From assembly GCF_003335215.1 (NCBI RefSeq), contig NZ_QPGB01000003.1, forward strand, positions 124,001 to 188,000: a stretch of DNA of 64,000 nucleotides. Reading direction: 5' to 3'. The notes under the pieces are model-generated. The model saw only the letters and a program-made list of their open reading frames with translations, had not been told where the DNA came from and did not search any database. Source of the stretch: Parvibium lacunae. GTDB lineage: Bacteria > Pseudomonadota > Gammaproteobacteria > Burkholderiales > Burkholderiaceae_D. Below are positions 1 to 9,055 of this stretch, in pieces (position 1 is the first letter of the stretch; each line of letters opens with the position of its first letter). A program made the position numbers and the translations under genes.

Positions 1-932
<932 letters not shown>

Positions 933-1001
933 CCCAATACCATCCTGGTGCCCACCAACCAAATGGCCGCCTGAACATAAAAAGGGAGAGAGGCTGACGT
1001 G

Positions 1002-1007
1002 TATAAT
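1002..1007 (+). promoter_or_regulatory. Possible -10 element upstream of yajC
   Basis: The hexamer TATAAT lies in the 173-base gap between tgt and yajC, about 100 bases before the yajC start. I see no convincing -35 hexamer at 16-18 bases, so this is a weak candidate for a promoter separating yajC-secDF from tgt. Confidence 0.3.
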
Positions 1008-1105
1008 CGCCCAGCGTTTAATTTGCTGTGGGGTTGCGGCCTGAGACAGCGTCGCTCAACCAGAGTCGCTGAACCATTACATGATTTTTTGAGACAGGAG
1101 TAGCT

Positions 1106-1450
1106 GTGTTTATTTCTAATGCCTATGCACAAGCGGCTGGCGCCAGTGGCGCGGGGAGCACACTGGGTCAGTTTTTACCGTTGATTTTGATGTTCATTTT
1201 GCTGTATTTCCTGATGATTCGGCCACAAATGAAGAAAGCCAAGGAGCAGCGCGCCATGATTGAGGCCTTGGCAAAGGGCGACGAAGTCATCACCGTGGGC
1301 GGCATCCTGGGTAAAATTACGCAAGTGGATGAAGCCTACATTAATGTGGAAGTCGCGAAAGCCAATGGACAAGCGATTGAAATGACCTTGCAAAAAGGTG
1401 CCGTGCAAACCGTGTTACCCAAAGGCACGCTCAAGCAAGCGAGCAAATAA
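1106..1450 (+). CDS. yajC: Sec translocase accessory subunit YajC
   Basis: Small single-pass inner-membrane partner of SecD and SecF in the holotranslocon. The 114-residue product has one hydrophobic helix at about residues 22-40 (FLPLILMFILLYFLMI), the family pattern RPQMKKAKE right after it, and a small soluble domain with GDEVITVGGI. The start is GTG, chosen because GACAGGAG lies 5 bases upstream and the product matches the family length. It sits between tgt and secD as expected. Confidence 0.95.
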   Translation: MFISNAYAQAAGASGAGSTLGQFLPLILMFILLYFLMIRPQMKKAKEQRAMIEALAKGDEVITVGGILGKITQVDEAYINVEVAKANGQAIEMTLQKGAVQTVLPKGTLKQASK

Positions 1451-1469
1451 TCGTCAGCGGCCAGTGAGG

Positions 1470-1485
1470 GTGGGGCTAACCCCAC
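1470..1485 (+). terminator. GC-rich hairpin after yajC
   Basis: GTGGGG and CCCCAC form a 6-bp stem with a CTAA loop 20 bases after the yajC stop. There is no following T run, so it may only stabilise or attenuate the transcript between yajC and secD. Confidence 0.3.
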
Positions 1486-1589
1486 TCTTCGGCGTGATGC
1501 TCCCCTTTCGCTGAATGGATCCCGGCATTCGCGCACGCTCACCAGCCCACTAGCAGCATGCTTCAACTATTTCATATCACTGATCAATT

Positions 1590-3458
1590 ATGAATCGCTA
1601 TTCGCTGTGGAAATACACTTTAATTGCGGCCACCCTGGTTTTAGGGTTGCTCTATACCTTGCCCAACTTCTATGGCGAAGCCCCTGCAGTTCAGATTTCT
1701 GCAGGTAAAGCGACTACCCGCATCGAACCTGCGTTGGCGGGCCAAATCGAACAAACCCTCAAAGCAGCAGCGCTGCCCTATAAAAGCGTGAGTTATGAGG
1801 CCGTCGGCCAGCAGCACTCAGTCCGTGTCCGCGTTGGAGATACCGAAACCCAACTCAAAGTACAAGATGCCGTCAACAAACTGCTGAACCCCGTCGCCAA
1901 TGACCCCCAGTATGCCGTCGCGCTCAATTTACTCTCTAATACGCCGGCCTGGCTTGAAAGCCTGCGTGCGCAGCCGATGTACCTGGGCCTAGATTTACGT
2001 GGGGGCGTACATTTTCTATTGCAGGTTGATCTGCAAGCTGCGGTCGTGAAACGCCTGGATGTTCTGGCAACCGACGTACGGGAGCAATTGCGTAACAAAA
2101 AAATCCGTCATGGTGGTGTCGCCAAGGTTGCCAACGGCTTGGAAGTTCGCTTTCGCGACGAGGAATCGCTGAATCGTGCCAAAACCTTGCTGCGCGATAC
2201 CTTGCCCGACCTCAGTTATGACGAGCGAGGTGGTAACGGTGAATTCACGCTGGTCGGGTCATTTACCCCGCAAGCCAAACAGCGCACCTTGGATTTCGCC
2301 CTCAAACAAAACATGACCACTTTGCATAATCGGATCAATGAGCTGGGTGTGGCGGAACCGATTATTCAACAGCAAGGTGCTGACCGGATTGTGGTTCAGT
2401 TACCGGGTATTCAAGATGTGGCTTCTGCCCTGCGGGTGTTGGGGCGCACAGCAACCCTTGAAGTGCGCATGGTAGATAGCAGCCCAGAAGCAGAAAGCGC
2501 CTTACTAGCCGATCAGGTGCCGCTGGGGCTAGAGCGGTTCACCGAACGTGGCGGTCGGCCCTTACTGGTCAAAAAAGAGGTCATTCTTACTGGCGAAAAT
2601 TTCACGGATGCCCAAGCTGGCTTTGACAATCAGTCCCAAGAACCGGCCGTGCATCTGAAACTCGATGCCAAAGGCGCCCGTATTTTCAAGGAAGTCACCG
2701 CCCAGAACGTTGGGAAGCGTATGGCTATTTTATTGATCGAAAAAGGCCGTGGCGAAATAATTACTGCCCCGGTTATCCGTACCGAAATTGGAGGTGGCCA
2801 AGTACAAATTAGCGGTCAGATGGATGTGGTTGAAGCCAATGAAACTGCCCTGCTGATTCGGGCAGGCTCACTTGCTGCGCCGATGGAGGTCATTGAACAG
2901 CGCCTGATTGGCCCAAGTTTGGGGAAAGAAAATATCACCAAAGGTTTTAACTCGACCTTGTATGGCTTCATCGCTATTGCCGTCTTCATGATCGGTTATT
3001 ACATGCTATTCGGCGCTTTCTCGGTTGCTGCTCTGGCCGCAAACGTACTGCTTTTGATTGCGCTGCTGTCGCTCTTGCAAGCCACCCTGACACTGCCCGG
3101 CATAGCCGCGATTGCGCTGACTTTGGGGATGGCTATCGATGCCAACGTACTGATTAATGAACGGATTCGCGAAGAATTGCGTCATGGCAACTCACCACAA
3201 GCCGCGATTACCGCGGGGTATGAGCGAGCTTGGGCCACGATCTTAGATTCAAACATCACGACACTCATCGCAGGCTTGGCGTTGCTGATTTTTGGCTCTG
3301 GTGCGGTGCGGGGGTTTGCGGTTGTTCATTGCTTGGGGATCCTCACGTCGATGTTTAGCTCCGTCATGGTATCTCGGGCCTTGGTTAACCTCTGGTATGG
3401 TCGCCGTAAAAAGCTAGCCTCGCTGGCAATTGGCCAAGTCTGGAAACCCAGTCATTAA
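1590..3458 (+). CDS. secD: Protein translocase subunit SecD
   Basis: Uses the proton gradient with SecF to pull preproteins through SecYEG on the periplasmic side. The 622-residue length is normal for SecD. There is one membrane helix near residues 8-26, then the large periplasmic P1 region containing LGLDLRGGVHF and the repeat HNRINELGVAEP. Five more helices follow from about residue 455, with the conserved AIDANVLINERIREEL motif. The chosen ATG gives a standard N-terminus beginning MNRYSLWKY. secF follows after 73 bases. Confidence 0.97.
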   Translation: MNRYSLWKYTLIAATLVLGLLYTLPNFYGEAPAVQISAGKATTRIEPALAGQIEQTLKAAALPYKSVSYEAVGQQHSVRVRVGDTETQLKVQDAVNKLLNPVANDPQYAVALNLLSNTPAWLESLRAQPMYLGLDLRGGVHFLLQVDLQAAVVKRLDVLATDVREQLRNKKIRHGGVAKVANGLEVRFRDEESLNRAKTLLRDTLPDLSYDERGGNGEFTLVGSFTPQAKQRTLDFALKQNMTTLHNRINELGVAEPIIQQQGADRIVVQLPGIQDVASALRVLGRTATLEVRMVDSSPEAESALLADQVPLGLERFTERGGRPLLVKKEVILTGENFTDAQAGFDNQSQEPAVHLKLDAKGARIFKEVTAQNVGKRMAILLIEKGRGEIITAPVIRTEIGGGQVQISGQMDVVEANETALLIRAGSLAAPMEVIEQRLIGPSLGKENITKGFNSTLYGFIAIAVFMIGYYMLFGAFSVAALAANVLLLIALLSLLQATLTLPGIAAIALTLGMAIDANVLINERIREELRHGNSPQAAITAGYERAWATILDSNITTLIAGLALLIFGSGAVRGFAVVHCLGILTSMFSSVMVSRALVNLWYGRRKKLASLAIGQVWKPSH

Positions 3459-3531
3459 ATCAAATGGATGACATGGTTGTGTTGAAGTTTAGAGAGAGAT
3501 AGGCTCTCGCACACCGTCACAGGAAAATATT

Positions 3532-4476
3532 ATGGAATTTTTTCGCCTCAAACGTGACCTGCCGTTTATGAAACATGCGTTGATTTTCAACGCGATTTCG
3601 ATGATTACGTTCATCGCTGCGGTCACTTTTATTGTCTTACGTGGCTTCCATTTCAGCATTGAATTTACCGGCGGCACGGTCTTGGAGGTCAGCTACGCGG
3701 AACCAGCGCAACTGGAACCGATTCGGCAAACACTGAGCCAACTGGGTTACAGTGATCATCAGGTGCAAAACTTTGGCACGGCACGGGATGTGATGATTCG
3801 CCTACCCGCGCAAAAAGGTCTCAATAGCCAGCAGCAAAGTGATGCGGTAATGGCGGCACTGCAAGCACAAGATAAAACCATTACCTTGCGTCGGGTCGAG
3901 TTTGTCGGGCCCCAGGTCGGTGAAGAACTGGCCCATGATGGCCTGATTGCCCTGGCGATTGTGATTGTTGGGATCATGATTTACCTGGCGATTCGCTTCG
4001 AGTGGAAGTTCGCGGTGGCGGCCATTATTGCCAACTTGCACGATGTCATCATCATTTTAGGTTTTTTTGCTTTTTTCCAGTGGGAGTTTTCACTGTCGGT
4101 CTTGGCGGCTGTGCTTGCTGTACTGGGCTACTCGGTGAACGAATCGGTTGTGGTCTTTGATCGAGTACGCGAAACTTTCCGCAACAACAAAAAACGTAAA
4201 CTGACGGTTCCTGAAGTGTTGAATCATGCGATCACCAGCACGATCTCCCGGACGATTATTACCCACGGCTCAACCCAGATGATGGTCACCGCCATGCTTA
4301 TCTTTGGTGGCCCGACCCTGCACTACTTTGCCTTGGCACTAACCATCGGGATTTGCTTCGGCATTTACTCATCCGTTCTGGTCGCCGCCCCCCTCGTAAT
4401 GTGGCTGGGTGTTAAGCGTGAAGACTTAATTCGGCCCGTAAAAAAAGACAATCCGCATGAGGTTGAGTTACCTTAA
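3532..4476 (+). CDS. secF: Protein translocase subunit SecF
   Basis: Partner of SecD in the membrane-integrated secretion motor. The 314-residue product has a first membrane helix at about residues 15-35, the periplasmic motif FSIEFTGGTVLEV, and a C-terminal set of helices with GYSVNESVVVFDRVRE, the signature of SecF. The start ATG is preceded by a purine-rich CACAGGAAA. It is the last gene of the yajC-secD-secF unit; the next gene begins 35 bases on and may be co-transcribed. Confidence 0.97.
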   Translation: MEFFRLKRDLPFMKHALIFNAISMITFIAAVTFIVLRGFHFSIEFTGGTVLEVSYAEPAQLEPIRQTLSQLGYSDHQVQNFGTARDVMIRLPAQKGLNSQQQSDAVMAALQAQDKTITLRRVEFVGPQVGEELAHDGLIALAIVIVGIMIYLAIRFEWKFAVAAIIANLHDVIIILGFFAFFQWEFSLSVLAAVLAVLGYSVNESVVVFDRVRETFRNNKKRKLTVPEVLNHAITSTISRTIITHGSTQMMVTAMLIFGGPTLHYFALALTIGICFGIYSSVLVAAPLVMWLGVKREDLIRPVKKDNPHEVELP

Positions 4477-4511
4477 CTGCGCTGCGTCCAATTTTAAGAG
4501 GAGAGTCGGGC

Positions 4512-5177
4512 ATGCGTCTCTTGATTTGGGATCTCCCCACACGGTTGTTTCACTGGCTGTTAGTACTTTGCGTCGTTGGCGCTTTTGTAACCGTAAAGAT
4601 CGGTGGGAATGCTCTCCAATACCATTTCTGGTTTGGCTATGCCGTGCTCACCTTGTTGCTATTCCGTTTGATTTGGGGCTTGGTTGGCGGTCATTACAGT
4701 CGTTTTCTTCATTTTCCTTTGCGGCCAACCCAACTGCGTGCCTATCTAAGCGGTCACACTTCGTTGCATCTCGGCCATAACCCACTGGGTAGTTTGTCTG
4801 TCCTTGCCTTGCTCGCTGCGCTCTTGTTTCAGTCTGTGAGCGGCTTGTTCGCCAATGATGACATTGCCAGCGAAGGGCCTCTCACAATCTGGATCAGTAA
4901 AAGCCTGAGCGATACCATTACACATCTGCATCATGAAAATGAGGCGATTTTATTGGGCTTAATCAGTTTACATCTTGCCGCTATTTTGTTTTATGCTTGG
5001 TTTAAGCGGGAAAACTTGGTGGGCCCGATGCTGCATGGCCACAAGACAGTGGCCACTCCGCTTTCAGCTACGCCGCTGAAAACCAGCGTTGACGGTCGCG
5101 GGCAGCGAATCATCGCGCTAATTCTCCTATTAACCTGTGCTGGCATCGTCTACTGGATTACCCAACTGAAGCCTTAA
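4512..5177 (+). CDS. Cytochrome b561-type (cytochrome b/b6 family) membrane protein
   Basis: Probably a di-haem b-type electron carrier of the inner membrane. The 221-residue product opens with the family pattern WDLPTRLFHWLL and continues with HFWFGYAVLTLLLFRLIWGLVGG, LLFQSVSGLFANDD and LLGLISLHLAAILFY, giving haem-ligand His candidates in four helices. A last hydrophobic helix ends the protein. GAGGAGAG lies just upstream of the ATG. The redox partner is not evident from the neighbours: secF is upstream and a PilZ protein starts 3 bases downstream. Confidence 0.85.
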   Translation: MRLLIWDLPTRLFHWLLVLCVVGAFVTVKIGGNALQYHFWFGYAVLTLLLFRLIWGLVGGHYSRFLHFPLRPTQLRAYLSGHTSLHLGHNPLGSLSVLALLAALLFQSVSGLFANDDIASEGPLTIWISKSLSDTITHLHHENEAILLGLISLHLAAILFYAWFKRENLVGPMLHGHKTVATPLSATPLKTSVDGRGQRIIALILLLTCAGIVYWITQLKP

Positions 5178-5180
5178 ATT

Positions 5181-6134
5181 ATGCGTCTTAAAGCTGTCAC
5201 GCCAGAAGATATTCCCTTTGGACGAGTACTCCCATTTGCCTTGCTCGATGCCGATGCCAATATTTTGATTGCCGCCGGCCAAAGCGTCACACCCGAGCAG
5301 TTTGCCGTGCTTGAAACCTTTGGCGTGTTTCGTGACGCGGATTGGGAGCCGCCCCTAGAAACGACAGAACATGGCACGATCGGTGCCGGGCTGCCAGCCC
5401 CCCATCCGATCACCCCTTACGATGGCAGAACGCCACAACGGCAATCAGACACTAGGGCGAATAAGCAGCCGCCCAAACAGAGTGATGGGATCCAATACCT
5501 ACGAATGAATTTTCTCGGGAGCGAAGAAGGGTTTTTTGTCCGGCTGTATGGCATGGTTCCCGGGCAGTCGCTCATCATCTCCGCACCGATTGAGAACGGG
5601 CAATTACTCTTTGTCAAAGAAGGCGATTTATTTGACTTCAAAGGGTTCTATTCACGTGCCATCTATTCATTCTCTGCGGCGGTGCGCCAGGTTTGTTTTC
5701 AACCCTTCCCTTATTTACATATCAATTGGCCCGAACCTTCGCGGGTTAGTAAACAGATCGTCCGACAAACACGGCGTATCGATATCAGCTTGCCGTGTAC
5801 CCTGTACATTGGGCCAGCGCTCAAAAAAACGATTAATGGTGTGGTTCGTAATTTATCGACCGGGGGCCTGGAAATCGAATTATTTGGCCATCTGGATGAC
5901 ACCACGCCTGCCGGCAGCCAGGTCAAAGTCGCTTTTCGAGTTCCTGTGCATGGCCAAAAATTCATGATTGAGCATGAGGCGAAATTGGTTGGAAAACGAA
6001 CGTATGAAGATGAGCCCGCAGAACGTTACGGCCTTTCATTTGAAAACCTGCCCTATGACATGTTATTGGCCTTGCATGGGTATATTCAGGAAACCCTCTT
6101 AAATCGTCTGGAAACCCCGTTGTTTGCTGTCTAA
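5181..6134 (+). CDS. YcgR-like flagellar brake / PilZ-domain protein
   Basis: Likely c-di-GMP-responsive regulator of motility or surface behaviour. The 317-residue product has an N-terminal region of about 110 residues of unclear role, a YcgR-N-like beta domain around residues 115-190 (NFLGSEEGFFVRLYGM), and a PilZ domain. In the PilZ domain I see the c-di-GMP binding pair: RQTRR near residue 194 (RxxxR) and NLSTGG near residue 224 (the [D/N]xSxxG box). The start lies 3 bases after the cytochrome stop, so the two are probably translationally coupled. Whether it acts on flagella or on the type IV pili encoded elsewhere in this window is not shown. Confidence 0.85.
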   Translation: MRLKAVTPEDIPFGRVLPFALLDADANILIAAGQSVTPEQFAVLETFGVFRDADWEPPLETTEHGTIGAGLPAPHPITPYDGRTPQRQSDTRANKQPPKQSDGIQYLRMNFLGSEEGFFVRLYGMVPGQSLIISAPIENGQLLFVKEGDLFDFKGFYSRAIYSFSAAVRQVCFQPFPYLHINWPEPSRVSKQIVRQTRRIDISLPCTLYIGPALKKTINGVVRNLSTGGLEIELFGHLDDTTPAGSQVKVAFRVPVHGQKFMIEHEAKLVGKRTYEDEPAERYGLSFENLPYDMLLALHGYIQETLLNRLETPLFAV

Positions 6135-6152
6135 ACCAGATTACAGCATAAA

Positions 6153-6174
6153 GGCGCTTACGCGCCGTTTTCGT
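6153..6174 (+). terminator. Hairpin terminator at the convergent gene ends
   Basis: GGCGC-TTAC-GCGCC followed by GTTTTCGTTTT, 19 bases after the PilZ gene stop. The loop contains the stop codon of the converging minus-strand gene, so the end of that gene is built into the hairpin. Confidence 0.55.
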
Positions 6175-6640
6175 TTTGCTGTTTTTGTGCCAGTAATTGC
6201 GATAACGCTGGTTCAGGGCGCCAGTAGTCAGGGCCTTTAAGAACCTTGCCGCGCTCATCATAAATCGGTTGCCCATTAGCATCTAATTTAGAGAAATTAG
6301 ATTGCATGATGATGCTGAGAACCGCATCAAGTGGTAAGCCAAATTTGGCCATCTCCGAAGCACAGTAGACCTGTATATCGCCAAGCCAATCAGCCAACAT
6401 CGTTAGCAGCGCTAATTCTGTCTTGGTCCGTGTCGCATCGTCTGCCGCCACGGCAGGCTGCTCAAGGCTACGCGCAACCTCAAGAATCTCTTCTACCTCG
6501 GTCAGCTCTTCTTGCAAAATCGCTTTGAAGGCTTGCAGTCGTTCGATTACCGGTACGCCAACGGCAAGGGTCGGGCGCGTATTTACCGGCAAACGATAAA
6601 TCTGATTGAATTTCTGTATGTCGTCAGCAAATTGGCTCAT
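6158..6640 (-). CDS. MazG/HisE-like all-alpha nucleotide pyrophosphohydrolase
   Basis: Predicted to hydrolyse nucleoside triphosphates or a similar substrate to monophosphate and pyrophosphate; the substrate cannot be told from sequence. The 160-residue product has the metal-binding pattern of the all-alpha NTP pyrophosphatases: an E-rich helix (LQEELTEVEE) and a second helix with LADWLGDIQVY. The C-terminal part (YDERGKVLKGPDYWRPEP) resembles proteins annotated as phosphoribosyl-ATP diphosphatase-like or Cof-like. An in-frame GTG at 6649 would add three residues; I chose the ATG but neither has a clear ribosome site. Confidence 0.7.
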   Translation of the reverse strand: MSQFADDIQKFNQIYRLPVNTRPTLAVGVPVIERLQAFKAILQEELTEVEEILEVARSLEQPAVAADDATRTKTELALLTMLADWLGDIQVYCASEMAKFGLPLDAVLSIIMQSNFSKLDANGQPIYDERGKVLKGPDYWRPEPALSQLLAQKQQNENGA

Positions 6641-6664
6641 GGTATTCACATTAAATGGGAGGAT

Positions 6665-6692
6665 AAAAAAGCCCTGCTCACGCAGGGCTTTT
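6665..6692 (-). terminator. Terminator of the histone H1-like gene
   Basis: GCCCTGC-loop-GCAGGGC is flanked by A6 on one side and T4 on the other, so it can work in both directions. It lies 34 bases after the stop of the histone H1-like gene (minus strand), where the minus-strand transcript reads a run of six U. Confidence 0.75.
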
Positions 6693-6725
6693 AACCCAGG
6701 ACATTCGTCCTGCTAGACCCGATAA

Positions 6726-7334
6726 TTAGGGCCGGCTAGCAGTCGGGAATGGCCATGCAGCAGAAGGGGTAATCGCTGCTGGTTTTGGTGCTTCTACCGC
6801 AGGGGCAGGAGCAGGGGCAGCTTTTTCAGGGGCAGGCTTTTTAGCTGCCGCCTTTTTTGCTGCGGGTTTTGCTGCTGGCTTCGCTGCAGGTTTTGCTGCC
6901 GCTTTTTTAGCAACAGCCTTTTTCGCTACGGGTTTAGCCGCTGCTTTCTTGGCTGCAGGTTTTGCCGCTGGCTTAGCTGCTGCCTTCTTCGCTACGGGTT
7001 TAGCCGCTGCTTTCTTGGCTGCAGGTTTTGCCGCTGGCTTAGCTGCTGCCTTCTTCGCTACGGGTTTAGCCGCTGCTTTCTTGGCTGCAGGTTTTGCCGC
7101 TGGCTTGGCTGCTGCCTTCTTCGCTACGGGTTTAGCCGCTGCTTTCTTGGCTGCAGGTTTTGCCGCTGGCTTGGCTGCTGCCTTCTTCGCTACGGGTTTA
7201 GCCGCTGCTTTCTTGGCTGCAGGTTTTGCCGCTGGCTTGGCTGCTGCTTTCTTCACTGCTGGTTTAGCCGCAACTTTTTTAGCGGCTGGTTTTTTGGCGG
7301 CAGTCTTTGCTGCTGCTTTTTTTTCAGTTGCCAT
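6726..7334 (-). CDS. Histone H1-like lysine/alanine-rich DNA-binding protein
   Basis: Probable nucleoid-associated protein resembling AlgP/HctB-type H1-like proteins. The 202-residue product is nearly all Lys, Ala and Pro (blocks such as KKAAAKPVAKK) and ends in AAWPFPTASRP, a tail I know from betaproteobacterial homologues. Five exact-length 22-residue units lie in the middle. The start at 7334 is chosen over an in-frame upstream start because GAAGGAGAG sits just before it and the product then begins MATEKKAAAK. It is highly basic and unstructured, with no recognisable fold. Its neighbours do not suggest a more specific job. Confidence 0.85.
   Translation of the reverse strand: MATEKKAAAKTAAKKPAAKKVAAKPAVKKAAAKPAAKPAAKKAAAKPVAKKAAAKPAAKPAAKKAAAKPVAKKAAAKPAAKPAAKKAAAKPVAKKAAAKPAAKPAAKKAAAKPVAKKAAAKPAAKPAAKKAAAKPVAKKAVAKKAAAKPAAKPAAKPAAKKAAAKKPAPEKAAPAPAPAVEAPKPAAITPSAAWPFPTASRP
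6919..7248 (-). repeat. Five tandem 66-bp repeats inside the histone H1-like gene
   Basis: Units start at 6919, 6985, 7051, 7117 and 7183, each beginning TTCTTCGCTACGGG on the plus strand (TTTTTC in the first). The last four share near-identical sequence, differing mainly at a TTA/TTG Leu-anticodon position. A diverged sixth unit starts at 7249. The length is a multiple of 3, so copy-number change would keep the frame. Confidence 0.95.
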
Positions 7335-7710
7335 AGCACTCTCCTTCAATTTAAGGACGAACAAAAAAACCCAGTTTGTTGAACCGAACGCACAGGGCAT
7401 TCACACACCTGTTTACTAAAAGCCGCTGGCTGGCAATAAACAAGTCCATGAATATGAAAAACCGCGTTCTGGTTAAGAACGCGGTCGTAATTGGATCGAT
7501 AAAATTTGAGATGGGATTTTTGGAGGGCAAAAAGGCCAATTCATCATGTGAATTGTATGAGGAGAGAAGAGGTTGCTTATCGCTAAATACAGCTGGCATC
7601 CTAGGGCAGTGAACCCACTTATGTCTCAATCTTGCCTGACTCCCAAATAGTTACGATTACATTGAGTCGGTTCCCATTCTCTAGGGTGAGAATGGGGTTG
7701 GTATTGTCAA
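7335..7710. other. Non-coding stretch between nrdB and the H1-like gene
   Basis: No gene with a credible start or codon pattern is seen in these 376 bases. They hold the H1-like gene's ribosome site, the nrdB terminator at 7457-7485, and a second stem (CCCATTCTC 7673-7681 with GAGAATGGG 7688-7696) that lies 15 bases after the nrdB stop and lacks a T run. Confidence 0.6.
7457..7485 (-). terminator. Rho-independent terminator downstream of nrdB
   Basis: ACCGCGTTCT (7461-7470) and AGAACGCGGT (7476-7485) form a perfect 10-bp stem with a 5-base loop. On the minus strand it is followed by TTTTC, so it should end the nrdA-nrdB transcript. Confidence 0.75.
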
Positions 7711-8967
7711 TTATTCCCAACTTAATGCGCCACCCGTTTGGTACTCAATCACACGGGTTTCAAAAAAGTTACGTTCTTTTTTCAAATCAATCATTTCAGC
7801 CATCCAGGGAAATGGATTTTCTTCCTGGGGGAAAAGAGGTTCGATCCCGATTTGCTGACAACGACGATTGCAAATGAACCGCAAGTATCCCTTGAACATT
7901 GAAGCGTTTAGTCCCAACACACCACGAGGCATTGTGTCCTCGGCGTAACGATACTCTAAATCTACGGCTTTGCGAAAGAGTTCTTTAATTTCTTCCTTCA
8001 ATTCAGGGGTCCATAAGTGGGGATTTTCCAACTTAATTTGGTTAATCAAGTCGATCCCGAAATTACAGTGCAAAGATTCGTCGCGCAAAATATATTGATA
8101 CTGCTCTGCAGCGCCGACCATTTTATTTTGCCGACCGAGGGAAAGAATCTGGGTAAAGCCAACATAGAAGAACAATCCTTCCATGATGCAGGCAAATACG
8201 ATGAGTGACTTCAAGAGCTTCTGATCGTTTTCAGGGGTTCCCGTTTTAAAGGCTGGATCCGTGAGTGTATCGATAAATGGAATCAGAAATTCATCTTTAT
8301 CTCGAATCGATGAAACCTCATGATAAGCATTGAAAATCTCGCCCTCATCAAGCCCTAAAGACTCAACGATGTATTGATAAGCGTGTGTATGAATCGCTTC
8401 CTCAAAAGCTTGGCGCAACAGATATTGGCGACACTCTGGGGCGGTAATTTGCCGATAAGTGCCCAACACAATATTGTTCGCTGCGAGGGAATCTGCGGTA
8501 ACGAAGAAACCCAAATTACGTTTGATAATGCGGCGCTCATCGTCGGTTAAACCGTTCGGATTCTTCCACAGCTCAATGTCGCGCTGCATATTAATTTCCT
8601 GCGGCATCCAGTGGTTAGCGCAACCGGCCAGATATTTTTCCCAGGCCCATTTGTACTTAAATGGCACCAACTGATTAACATCAGTCTGACCATTAATGAT
8701 TCGTTTGTCTGCCACATTAACCCGGCGTTCTGCATCGGCAGCTGTGGTCGCAGCGGCGGCATAAACTGGCGCTAACGCCACATGCTCTGGCTGCAGATCG
8801 GCAAAATTATTCCGGGTTGCAGGAGTCGCACTTACCTGGCGTGCCGAGATTAACGAAGCAGCGGGTGTTGGTGCTTGCAAACCCACCGTCCCCATTGGCA
8901 GGGGTGCGGCGGGAGGCACAGAACGATTCGGGGTCGGCGTAGCGACAGCATCATCCCAACTTAACAT
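7711..8967 (-). CDS. nrdB: Ribonucleotide reductase class Ia, beta subunit
   Basis: Carries the di-iron centre and tyrosyl radical used by NrdA to make deoxyribonucleotides aerobically. Iron ligands and radical residue are all visible: [10 protein letters not shown] near residue 190 (Glu, His, and the radical Tyr seven residues after the Glu), EGLFFYVGF, and [10 protein letters not shown]. The C-terminus (GGALSWE) is the NrdA-docking tail. The start at 8967 is preceded by AAAGGAAGAG; a TTG 15 bases upstream is less likely. The first 90 or so residues are Ala/Pro-rich and not part of the core fold. It lies 88 bases after nrdA and is surely co-transcribed. Confidence 0.96.
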   Translation of the reverse strand: MLSWDDAVATPTPNRSVPPAAPLPMGTVGLQAPTPAASLISARQVSATPATRNNFADLQPEHVALAPVYAAAATTAADAERRVNVADKRIINGQTDVNQLVPFKYKWAWEKYLAGCANHWMPQEINMQRDIELWKNPNGLTDDERRIIKRNLGFFVTADSLAANNIVLGTYRQITAPECRQYLLRQAFEEAIHTHAYQYIVESLGLDEGEIFNAYHEVSSIRDKDEFLIPFIDTLTDPAFKTGTPENDQKLLKSLIVFACIMEGLFFYVGFTQILSLGRQNKMVGAAEQYQYILRDESLHCNFGIDLINQIKLENPHLWTPELKEEIKELFRKAVDLEYRYAEDTMPRGVLGLNASMFKGYLRFICNRRCQQIGIEPLFPQEENPFPWMAEMIDLKKERNFFETRVIEYQTGGALSWE

Positions 8968-9055
8968 ACTCTTCCTTTCCAACTCATTTCAGCATAGCAA
9001 GCTGACGTCGCAATACAATGGTAGCGGATCAATCTTGCTTTGTTTTTTGACTGTC

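Noticed and set aside
6949-7419. 156-codon plus-strand frame opposite the histone H1-like repeats
   Set aside because: It is the antisense reading of the 66-bp repeats (Ala/Gly/Phe only), with no ribosome site.
7838-7852. GGTTCGATCCC, resembling a tRNA T-loop
   Set aside because: It lies inside the coding sequence of nrdB and no acceptor or anticodon stems can be formed around it.
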